Source: Mesorhizobium sp. BR1-1-16 (GTDB lineage Bacteria; Pseudomonadota; Alphaproteobacteria; Rhizobiales; Kaistiaceae). From it: DNA of 64,000 nucleotides. Under the pieces are notes generated by a model. The model saw nothing but the letters and a program-made list of their open reading frames with translations, was not told the DNA's origin and did not search any database. The stretch covers positions 62,001-126,000 of the forward strand of contig NZ_JAIUIE010000001.1 of assembly GCF_020165495.1 (NCBI RefSeq), in the 5' to 3' direction. A program made the position numbers and the translations under genes. Positions 37,997-45,054 of the stretch are shown piece after piece (position 1 is the first letter of the stretch; each line of letters starts with the position of its first letter).

Positions 37997-38568
37997 GGAT
38001 CGGTCCCCGCAAGGCTTTCGGCGGCAAAATGGCGAGAGCCGCGCTTAGCAAGCGGGACGGGGAATGTCGAGGGCGGGGGGATGATGCGGTTGGCGTGCGG
38101 TTGGGGCGGACGACGTTCATGCAAGGTCGGACTTGCAAATCAACGGGCTACCGAAATCCGCTTGCGAGATACGACTGCCGGCTGCTTCCGAGCCCATTTC
38201 GGTCGTTCGAGGTGCTTCCTTCGCCACTGGAAACTTGCCATTCGTTTGTTCCCCACGGAGGGCTGAGCCGGTCTGTTGAGTGAACTACTGCTTGTCGGGA
38301 GCGGAATCAGAAACCAGACGCGCGAGAAAAATAGTCGGTCCGAATCTCGATCGGTGCGCGGAACCTAGTAGCAAAGATAACTTTGCTACTCGATAGCGCC
38401 CAAGACGCTGTTCTTGAAAGAAGCGCGGTTACAGTGACCTAGAAGATGCTGTGGTCCACACGCGTCGGGCGCGCCATTCACCGCGGCATCGTCAAGCCCA
38501 CAGCGTTGTTCGGAGATTGCTTGACGACTATATCGATGTGAACATCACCTCAACCATGAGTCGGCCAA
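37997..38568. other. Intergenic region at the left edge of the accessory block
   Basis: No convincing gene. The first 100 bases are GC-rich and hold the purD promoter side. From about 38110 the sequence becomes less GC-rich (the line at 38341 counts 31 G/C in 60). Contents include a perfect hairpin at 38367-38390, a GGTCGGACTTGCA sequence at 38125 that recurs inverted with one mismatch at 41148, and CCGGTCTGT at 38268 that recurs directly at 41100. TTGAAA at 38414 followed by CCTAGA is a weak promoter candidate for the downstream operon. Confidence 0.5.
38367..38390. promoter_or_regulatory. Perfect 10-bp hairpin with ATAA loop upstream of the caspase operon
   Basis: AGTAGCAAAG, ATAA, CTTTGCTACT: a perfect inverted repeat about 180 bases before the first gene of the operon. 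The stem is AT-rich and lacks a T-tract, so it is more likely a regulator site or RNA structure than a terminator. Confidence 0.55.
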
Positions 38569-39192
38569 GTGGCGCCATTCAGATATCGCAGCCGCATCAA
38601 GGAATTCAACGAGGCCTTCACCAAACAAGTTTCGGCCGATCTGCAGAAGCGGCGCGACGAACTCATCTCTCCCCGGAACGCGCAGAAATTCCAGCATGGC
38701 CGTATGTGGAGGACAAAGCCTACCGAGCACGGCGACGAGGCTGGCGAAATGCAGGCGCATTCGTTCGAAGTCCGCTCCCACTTCGACGACGTCGTCAACC
38801 ACGATCTTGCCAAGTTCGTTGAGACGAGAAAACGTTTGATCGAGGGTCTGACGGCGCAGTTACAAGCTTCCCTCTACCAGACGATCAGCCAGTCCACCGA
38901 GAAGTCCGGAAATACAGTTGTCGTCGGCCCGGGTCAGTCTCCTGCCGACGCCTTCCTGGCCGCCCTTGAGATGATCGAGTTTGGCATCGACGAGAATGGC
39001 GAGGTCAGTCTGCCGCAGATCCACATGGGACGAGATGCCTTTGAAAAGACTATCGCCGATCTCGAAACGCGGGGACCGGAGTTCATCGAGCGCGTCGAAC
39101 AGGTGAAGGCGCAGAAGTCCGAACTCGCCAGACAGAGGGAAAGCGACCGACTTGCGAGATTCCCTCTGGCCTGGGAGGGAGACTCGCTTTGA
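38569..39192 (+). CDS. Uncharacterised helical protein encoded upstream of the caspase
   Basis: A 207-aa protein I do not recognise. It has no signal peptide or membrane segment. It is charged and mostly helical: a basic N-terminal helix (SRIKEFNEAFTKQVSADLQKR), a long helix around FVETRKRLIEGLTAQLQASL, a central loop with VVVGPGQSP, a short beta-like element FGIDENGEVSLPQIHMG, and a coiled-coil-like C-terminal helix (FIERVEQVKAQKSELARQRE). The GTG start at 38569 is forced by a stop at 38557; the ribosome-binding site is weak. Its TGA overlaps the TTG of the caspase gene (TTGA), so the two are coupled. Possible roles are sensor, inhibitor or substrate of the caspase (inference). Confidence 0.75.
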   Translation: MAPFRYRSRIKEFNEAFTKQVSADLQKRRDELISPRNAQKFQHGRMWRTKPTEHGDEAGEMQAHSFEVRSHFDDVVNHDLAKFVETRKRLIEGLTAQLQASLYQTISQSTEKSGNTVVVGPGQSPADAFLAALEMIEFGIDENGEVSLPQIHMGRDAFEKTIADLETRGPEFIERVEQVKAQKSELARQRESDRLARFPLAWEGDSL

Positions 39193-41099
39193 GAGTTCTG
39201 ATCGCCAGCGGTTGCGACGGCTACGACAATCCGCCCCTCCGGCCTCTTGCGGGCGCGGAAAACGACGCAGCGACAATCTTCGAGCACCTCGTGGCAAAGA
39301 ACTGGGGGGAGTACGACCAGGCGCGGTCGAAGCTGCTGCTGTCGCCGACGATGGCGGCGTTGCGATCAACCATTGAAGCCGCACTCTTTTCCGGCGCGCC
39401 CATCGAGGAACTGACGTTCTTCTTTGCCGGACACGGTGGAGTGAAGGACAACGGCTACTTTCTTTGCCTGAAGGATACTGACTTCGGCCGGATGTCGCTG
39501 AGCGCCCTGTCGATGACAGAGCTGTTCAGCTGGATAACCGAGGCGAAGATCCGTCACACCAATCTGATTATCGACGCCTGCCACGCAGGTGGCGTCGTGC
39601 ATGACATTGGCGTCCTCCTCAACCCCAATATCATTGGAAAGGCTGGATCATTGGCCATTTCGATCTTGGCAGCGGCGGGGTCCGATCAATATGCGGGTGA
39701 GTCGGATGGAGCCGGGCATTGCTCGACAACGCTGATGTCGTGCCTGAGAGGAGAAACGCCTGTCCAGACAACCCGACCGTCGCTTGACCTAGTGGAGGTT
39801 GGACAAGTCGTGTCAAGAATGATGAAGGGCACAGAGCAGTCTCCGGTCTGCTGGGGTATCAATCTCTTCGGCATTTCCCAACTTGCTAAAAATCCACGCT
39901 TCTCCGGAGGTAGTGCACACATTAGCGAAACGTTCCCCGGTCTCGCTTCGGACGGGGCAGGCAACGAGCATATCCGCGCCGCTTCCGCTGCAATTTGGGA
40001 GCAGTATCTATCGCTTACCAGAGAGTTTGACGCCGAGCGGTTTCTCGATGTCGTTCAGCCAGTCTGCGCGAACCTAGAGGAGGAGCCTGCAGTCGCTGCG
40101 GCTTTCATAAATGGGCTGGCCGCGACATTCGGCGCCCGCATAGCCGCAACGGGCGATGACTTTGACGTTGCCAGACTCCAATCTGCGTGCGCGGTCGCGC
40201 TTCTGCCAATGGCTGGGTCCAGCACGCACTGCGCCGATGCGATCATGCAACTATCGAAACAGGTCGTTGCGTCCATACGCGAGGGGACCGATCAGCTTTT
40301 GGAAGACTTTGCCGAAAGCTCCTATGCGTTACTCTCGAAGGACGGCGGCACCGCCGACTACTACTTCCTGCCGTTGCGAGTGATGAGCATCCTGGGTTGG
40401 CTCGGTGCCGCGGTCCACATCCAGATCATCTCCGGCGAGAGCACAGCGCTGATCGCTCCGAAGGCGTCCGACCTCGTGCGCCTTATAATGGCGCACTACA
40501 GCAATTCGATCGTGCCGGTGTCTGACGAGATAACCCCGTTCTACGTGGCTTTTGCGGCTGCCGCCGGTGTCCTAGGCTGCGAGGAGGAGTTGGAATCGAT
40601 GTCCGGCCTGCTGCTCAGTATTCTTCATCAACGTGGCGGGCGGATCGCTAATCCGGGGCTTAAAGGCAAGGACGCGCTGCGGTTTCTAACCGCCGTGACC
40701 GAGGGACGTTGTGATGACTTCCGGAACCTTCTAGCGAATCCGACCAGTCTCTTGCCAGCGGTGCTTTTGATTATGGACCGAAGCGGACTTGCCTCTATCG
40801 CCGACGGTGCGATGAAGGGCTTCGACCACATAAATATCAACATCTTTGTCCCCAATGACTTCAGCACATTCGGAGTAGGCTTAATCGAGGACGGGACGAA
40901 CTTCTCGCTAAACATTGGCCACACTGTGTTCAGCGTCGGTGACCTCGTCGCCGAATGGTTGAAGATTGAAACGCATCTGAGCGCCGACGCGATACTGACG
41001 TCTCCCGCGGCCCAGATTTCCAGTGTTCTTGCCTCCCTGCTGCGTCCGGATCGCGTCGCATGGTTTCTAGTTGCCGGACAGGCCTCAAAGCCATCCTAA
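39189..41099 (+). CDS. Caspase family (C14) protease with unknown C-terminal domain
   Basis: A 636-aa protein with an N-terminal caspase-like domain (about 1-235): LIASGCDGYDNPPLRPLAGAENDA, FFFAGHGGVKDNGYFLCLKD with catalytic His82, and TNLIIDACHAGGVVHD with catalytic Cys131. Both dyad residues are present, so it is probably an active cysteine protease. Residues about 250-636 match nothing I know; they are mainly helical and end in a more beta-like part (NINIFVPNDFSTFGVGLIEDG). The TTG start follows GGGAGGGAG and overlaps the upstream stop. GC and codon use (ATA, CTA, AGA) differ from neighbours, suggesting transfer. Prokaryotic caspases commonly execute regulated cell death or defence; the role here is inferred. 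Confidence 0.88.
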   Translation: MRVLIASGCDGYDNPPLRPLAGAENDAATIFEHLVAKNWGEYDQARSKLLLSPTMAALRSTIEAALFSGAPIEELTFFFAGHGGVKDNGYFLCLKDTDFGRMSLSALSMTELFSWITEAKIRHTNLIIDACHAGGVVHDIGVLLNPNIIGKAGSLAISILAAAGSDQYAGESDGAGHCSTTLMSCLRGETPVQTTRPSLDLVEVGQVVSRMMKGTEQSPVCWGINLFGISQLAKNPRFSGGSAHISETFPGLASDGAGNEHIRAASAAIWEQYLSLTREFDAERFLDVVQPVCANLEEEPAVAAAFINGLAATFGARIAATGDDFDVARLQSACAVALLPMAGSSTHCADAIMQLSKQVVASIREGTDQLLEDFAESSYALLSKDGGTADYYFLPLRVMSILGWLGAAVHIQIISGESTALIAPKASDLVRLIMAHYSNSIVPVSDEITPFYVAFAAAAGVLGCEEELESMSGLLLSILHQRGGRIANPGLKGKDALRFLTAVTEGRCDDFRNLLANPTSLLPAVLLIMDRSGLASIADGAMKGFDHININIFVPNDFSTFGVGLIEDGTNFSLNIGHTVFSVGDLVAEWLKIETHLSADAILTSPAAQISSVLASLLRPDRVAWFLVAGQASKPS

Positions 41100-41241
41100 C
41101 CGGTCTGTCCGCTCCCCAACCCTTCTCGGCCGTTCTCGCAGGCGGCATGCAAGTCCAACCGATCTGTGCTCACGCTCAACGGCAGTCACGCAGCTCCGAG
41201 ATTAAACGACGTTCTCCCGGCGACTTATCCGCTCTTCTGCT

Positions 41242-41264
41242 ATTGCCGGGCCTGACCCGGCAAT
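41242..41264. repeat. ATTGCCGGG palindrome at the right edge of the accessory block
   Basis: ATTGCCGGG, CCTGA, CCCGGCAAT, followed by GACCGAAGG. It is a relative of the palindrome at 3361-3383 and of the same dispersed intergenic type. It lies 140 bases after the caspase stop codon, close to where core-like composition resumes. Confidence 0.65.
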
Positions 41265-41401
41265 GACCGAAGGGAGAGCGTGGGGCGCGGCGGCTCCTGA
41301 TTGTCGATCCGCCCAATGTTTCGCACTGGCGCCCTTGGCTGGTATGCCTCATGCCGCTGGCGTTCCGACAATCCCCCCAACCCCCGCCAACAGGAGACCG
41401 C

Positions 41402-41836
41402 ATGCAGCCGCTTATTGTCCTCGCCGAGGCGCCGCAGGAAGCGGATCACCAAGCCATTCTCGCGGCTCTGATCGCCTATAATGATGTGGCCGGCGGGCCT
41501 TCCGGCTATGAGCCTGTCGCCGTGCTGGTGCGTCATCCAGAGACGGGCGCGACGATCGGCGGGCTGTGGGGGCGGATCATTTATGACTGGCTGTTTGTCG
41601 AGCTGCTGGTCGCGCCTGACGAATTTCGCGGGACGGGTCTCGGCACCAAGCTGATGCAGACCGCCGAGGCGAAGGCGCGCGCCAGCGGCTGCGTCGGCGT
41701 CTGGCTCGATACCTTCGCCTTCCAGGCGCCGGAATTCTATCGGCGCCTTGGCTATGAACAGTTCGGCACCTTGCCCGATCATCCGAAGGGGCAGAGCCGC
41801 CATTTCTTCATGAAGCGGCTCGGCGCCGGGGCCTGA
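41402..41836 (+). CDS. GNAT family N-acetyltransferase
   Basis: A 144-aa acetyl-CoA-dependent acetyltransferase. The GNAT core is visible: GLWGRIIYDWLFVELLVAPDEFRGTGLGTKLMQTAEAKARASGC (motif A, acetyl-CoA pyrophosphate loop RGTGLG), then VWLDTFAFQAPEFYRRLGYEQFGTLPDHPKG (motif B). AGGAG lies 6 bases before the ATG. Members of this subgroup are annotated with varied small-molecule acceptors; the acceptor here is unknown. It is convergent with the DUF899 gene, 6 bases away. Confidence 0.92.
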   Translation: MQPLIVLAEAPQEADHQAILAALIAYNDVAGGPSGYEPVAVLVRHPETGATIGGLWGRIIYDWLFVELLVAPDEFRGTGLGTKLMQTAEAKARASGCVGVWLDTFAFQAPEFYRRLGYEQFGTLPDHPKGQSRHFFMKRLGAGA

Positions 41837-41842
41837 GGGCGC

Positions 41843-42544
41843 CTATTTCGGGTAGTCGAGATCCGGATACCAGTCCGGTGCGCGCCCTTCGGGGCGCACG
41901 TCCAGCATGTGCCAGAGCGGGGCGAGTTCCGGCGCGCCGCGCGGGTCCTGGCCGGGATCGCCCTCGGTCATCTCGCCGCTCCAGAAATGGCGGATCGTGC
42001 CGTCGCGTCGCGTGAAGACGTGCATGCCCGGAATGTCGCCGCCATCATCGCCGACGGCGTGGAAATCGCGCGACCAGTTGCCGTTGGCATCGCTATAGAG
42101 CTTCAGCGCCTTCCAGCCGCGCTCTTTCTTGAACGCCTTCAGCCTTTCGATCGGCGAGCGCGCGACGACGGCCAGCGCCATCTGCTGCATGACGTCGTTG
42201 CCATTGCCTTCGAGCGCGCCCAGCAGGTTGGTGCACATCGGGCAGGGGCGGGCGCGCTGCGGCCCGAACATGAAATTGTAGATCGCGAGCGTCTGGTGGT
42301 CGCCGAACAGTTCGGCGAAGGCGATCTCGCGCCCGTCCTCGGCAATGAAGCGATAGTCGCCCGTCACCGGCGCGCCGGGCGGAAGCTGGCGCCGCAGTTC
42401 GGCGACCCGCTCCGTCAACCGGCGCAATTCATATTCCTCGGCCAGCAGTTTCTGCCGCGCGGCTCGATATTCGGCGCTCTCGTTGAGGATGCGCACCGGG
42501 TTGCGGGCGGCCAGTTCGGCGGCCGGCAGAAGCGTCTCTGTCAT
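41843..42544 (-). CDS. DUF899 family thioredoxin-like protein
   Basis: A 233-aa cytoplasmic protein of the DUF899 (AhpC/TSA-like) family. Signature regions are RQKLLAEEYELRRLTERVAELRRQLP, YNFMFGPQRARPCPMCTNLLGALEG (with a CPMC that could be redox-active), FSDANG-like YSDANGNWSRDFH, and the family C-terminus WHMLDVRPEGRAPDWYPDLDYP. The start ATG at 42544 is preceded by GAGGACC. The reaction is not established for this family. It is divergent from ubiA. Confidence 0.9.
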   Translation of the reverse strand: MTETLLPAAELAARNPVRILNESAEYRAARQKLLAEEYELRRLTERVAELRRQLPPGAPVTGDYRFIAEDGREIAFAELFGDHQTLAIYNFMFGPQRARPCPMCTNLLGALEGNGNDVMQQMALAVVARSPIERLKAFKKERGWKALKLYSDANGNWSRDFHAVGDDGGDIPGMHVFTRRDGTIRHFWSGEMTEGDPGQDPRGAPELAPLWHMLDVRPEGRAPDWYPDLDYPK

Positions 42545-42750
42545 GTTGTGGTCCTCCACAGATCCTCGAGGCGGGGGCGCTGCAGCGCCGTTTCCCTGGT
42601 CAAGGACGATCGGGCGCCTGCTCTCCCGACGGGCCCTCGGCAAAAATGTGTCATGATCGGCCGCGAATGCAACACTATCTGGAAGCCGCCGGTTCCGGGG
42701 CGCGGCGGCTGCGCGTATAAGGGCGACGACGCGTGAGTTGGGGATCGTCG

Positions 42751-43704
42751 ATGCCGCAGCCAAATACCGCCGATGCGCCTCAGGTCGCCGACGCCGCGCG
42801 CGGCAATGCCGTCGATCGCTTTGCGCCCCATTGGCTGAAGCCCTATGCGCGGCTGGCGCGCTGGGATCGTCCGATCGGCTGGCAATTGCTGCTGCTGCCC
42901 TGCTGGTGGTCGGCCGCGCTGGCGAGCGGCGCAGCGAATGCGCCGCTGCCGAATCTCTTGCATGGCCTCTTGTTCTTCATCGGCGCGGTCGCGATGCGCG
43001 GCGCTGGCTGTACCTATAACGACATCGTCGATCGCGACCTTGACGCCGGCGTCGCCCGCACGCGCTCGCGGCCGATCCCGAGCGGGCAGGTCAGCGTCCG
43101 GCAAGCCAAGCTGTTCCTGCTGTTGCAGGCTCTGGTCGGCCTCATGGTGCTGTTGGCGTTCAATGCGTTCACGATCCTCGTCGGCTTTGCCTCGCTCGGC
43201 GTCGTCGCGGCCTATCCCTTCATGAAGCGGATCACCGACTGGCCGCAATCGGTGCTCGGTCTCGCTTTTTCGTGGGGCGCGCTGATGGGCTGGGCCGCAT
43301 GGTTCGGCAGCCTTTCGGCCGCCCCGCTGCTGCTCTATGCCGGCGGCGTCGCCTGGACGATCGGCTATGACACGATCTACGCGTTGCAGGACAAGGAAGA
43401 CGATGCGATCGTCGGCGTCCGCTCGACGGCGCGGCTGTTCGGGGATCGCGCGCCGCTTTATGTCGGCTTCTTCTATGCGGGGGCCGTAGCGCTTTTCGCC
43501 GCCGCGCTGCTCTTCGCGCAGGCCGGGCCGCTGGCCTATCTCGGCCTGGCCGCCGGCGCAGTGCAGCTCGGTTGGCAGGTGGCGCGGATCGATCTGGACG
43601 ATGGCGCGCTGCAGCTCAGGCTGTTCAAGTCCAACTGGCCCTTTGGCCTCATCTTCCTCGCCGGGCTGCTGCTCGACGGGTTACTGGGCGCCGCCGGAAC
43701 CTGA
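42751..43704 (+). CDS. ubiA: 4-hydroxybenzoate polyprenyltransferase
   Basis: An inner-membrane prenyltransferase that attaches the isoprenoid chain to 4-hydroxybenzoate in ubiquinone synthesis. The 317-aa protein has about eight transmembrane helices, the first Asp-rich motif NDIVDRDLDAGVARTRSRP and the second DTIYALQDKEDDAIVGVRST. It starts at the ATG at 42751 (GGGGA upstream) or at a GTG at 42733. It is convergent with the DUF6101 gene, which ends 5 bases away. Confidence 0.95.
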   Translation: MPQPNTADAPQVADAARGNAVDRFAPHWLKPYARLARWDRPIGWQLLLLPCWWSAALASGAANAPLPNLLHGLLFFIGAVAMRGAGCTYNDIVDRDLDAGVARTRSRPIPSGQVSVRQAKLFLLLQALVGLMVLLAFNAFTILVGFASLGVVAAYPFMKRITDWPQSVLGLAFSWGALMGWAAWFGSLSAAPLLLYAGGVAWTIGYDTIYALQDKEDDAIVGVRSTARLFGDRAPLYVGFFYAGAVALFAAALLFAQAGPLAYLGLAAGAVQLGWQVARIDLDDGALQLRLFKSNWPFGLIFLAGLLLDGLLGAAGT

Positions 43705-43709
43705 GCGGA

Positions 43710-44282
43710 TCAGTCGCGGGCAATGATCTCGTTGATCTCGACGCGCGCGGTCTCGCCCTTCGCACCAACCTTGCGACGCTTCAGGAAGCGGGGACGGCGG
43801 CGCTTCATCGAAGCGACCATGCGGCGCGCCCGCGGCGCCTGGATATCAAGGCCGCCGAGGCGCGGCATCGCCTCGCGCACGGTGCCATCGGTCTCGATGA
43901 TCAGCAGCGGCAGGCCGAGCGCCTTGCCCCAGGCCTGCCAATCGGCCGCGACATCCTCGCCATCGCCGAGATCCTCGACGGAGGCGAGCGGCAGCGACAT
44001 CGCGCTGTCGGGATGCATCAGTTCGATCTCGGTCCGCAGCCGGTCGGTAACGGCATCGATCGTCATCCGGACGGCAACGCCGCGAAAGGCCTGGATCGGG
44101 CAGGCGAGCGTCGCGTCGATGCCGCCGAGCGGCCGCTTGACGGTGACGCGGTCACGGCCGAGCACGATGGCGGCAACGCCGTTCGGATGCGACAACGCCG
44201 CGGAGTAGCGGACGGGAAGGGAGAACGGATCGAGCCGGAGATCGCGCTGCGTGGCGTTCGTATTGGCGGCGTGGCGTCCCAT
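43710..44282 (-). CDS. DUF6101 family protein
   Basis: A 190-aa protein matching the Rhizobiales-type DUF6101: LRLDPFSLPVRYSA, the repeated-beta pattern VTVKRPLGGIDATLACPIQAFRGVAVRM, and a very basic C-terminus with ARRMVASMKRRRPRFLKRRK. It has no signal peptide or membrane segment. The basic tail suggests nucleic-acid or membrane-surface contact, which is inference. The ATG at 44282 (GAGG 6 bases upstream) is preferred to the GTG at 44294. Confidence 0.8.
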   Translation of the reverse strand: MGRHAANTNATQRDLRLDPFSLPVRYSAALSHPNGVAAIVLGRDRVTVKRPLGGIDATLACPIQAFRGVAVRMTIDAVTDRLRTEIELMHPDSAMSLPLASVEDLGDGEDVAADWQAWGKALGLPLLIIETDGTVREAMPRLGGLDIQAPRARRMVASMKRRRPRFLKRRKVGAKGETARVEINEIIARD

Positions 44283-44483
44283 TCTGTGCCTCACTCTCAG
44301 TGGTTAACGAATTCCGAAGCGGTGGTCCGAAGACACCGGACCGCCGCGTCCGTGGAGAGCAGAATGGCATGCGGAGAGCCGTTTCCCCTTAAGGAACGTG
44401 GTTAATATCCCTTGGTTTCAGAGAGGGTTAGCAGGGCGTGACCGCATAAGGTTGACGGGAAGTTTCACGCCGCCCGCCAGCGG

Positions 44484-45050
44484 TCATCGGACGAAGGTAT
44501 TCCGGACCCGTCGCGACATCAGCACATAGGCGCCCCAGAGGAGCCCGACGCCGAACTCGACCGCCATCGGTAACAGCACCGCGCGTGAGATGAGGCGGGA
44601 CGGGTCCATGCCGAGAAAGGCGATGGCGAGCAGCGGTTCAAGCCGGCCGATCAGGAAATAGGCGACGACCGCAGTGATGAAGAGCGGCACGAATTGCGCC
44701 TTGCGCAGCGCCAACGCGGCAAGGACGAGGAGCTGCAGGAAGAAGGCGGCGCCGTAAAGCGCGAGGTCGGTAATGACGAGGCCGCGGTGAGCCTGCCAGA
44801 CGGGACCGCCGAAGAGCGCCGCCATTTTCATCAGCGTATCGATCATCCGCGCGGTGACGAGCAATTGCCCGATCACCAGCAGCCAGAGCCAGCCGCCGAA
44901 GCCGGTCGGCTCGGCCCGCGCGGTTTTCGATTGTGCAGCCGGCCGACGAGCGCGCGTCTTCGGAGAGGCGCCCGCCTTTCCGGATGACTGCCGGGCCTTC
45001 CCGGCGCCAGCGCGCGGCGCGGCCTTGCGGGTCTTCTTGGCCGCGGTCAC
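44484..45050 (-). CDS. DUF2569-like membrane protein with Lys/Ala-rich N-terminus
   Basis: A 188-aa protein with a basic, Ala/Lys/Arg-rich disordered N-terminus of about 45 residues (AAKKTRKAAPRAGAGKARQ). Four hydrophobic segments follow, starting with GFGGWLWLLVIGQLLVTARM, which resembles the opening of DUF2569. The GTG start at 45050 lies 4 bases after the stop of the FAD-linked dehydrogenase, so the two are probably co-transcribed. The basic leader is unusual for the family and may contact DNA, RNA or acidic lipid. Function unknown. Confidence 0.75.
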   Translation of the reverse strand: MTAAKKTRKAAPRAGAGKARQSSGKAGASPKTRARRPAAQSKTARAEPTGFGGWLWLLVIGQLLVTARMIDTLMKMAALFGGPVWQAHRGLVITDLALYGAAFFLQLLVLAALALRKAQFVPLFITAVVAYFLIGRLEPLLAIAFLGMDPSRLISRAVLLPMAVEFGVGLLWGAYVLMSRRVRNTFVR

Positions 45051-45054
45051 GCGC

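Noticed and set aside
38451..38822. 123-codon plus frame upstream of the caspase operon
   Set aside because: Arg/His/Pro-rich, overlaps the better-composed 207-aa frame for most of its length, and has no ribosome-binding site. I considered it as a third component of the module and dropped it.
38569..39192. Bacterial gasdermin as the identity of the caspase-linked protein
   Set aside because: Bacterial gasdermins are beta-rich pore-forming proteins with a short C-terminal inhibitory peptide. This sequence is charged and helical with no such pattern.
38569..41099. Type III CRISPR-associated caspase or NTPase-caspase ternary system
   Set aside because: No repeats, cas genes, TPR-CHAT, AAA+ or STAND NTPase are seen in or near the block.
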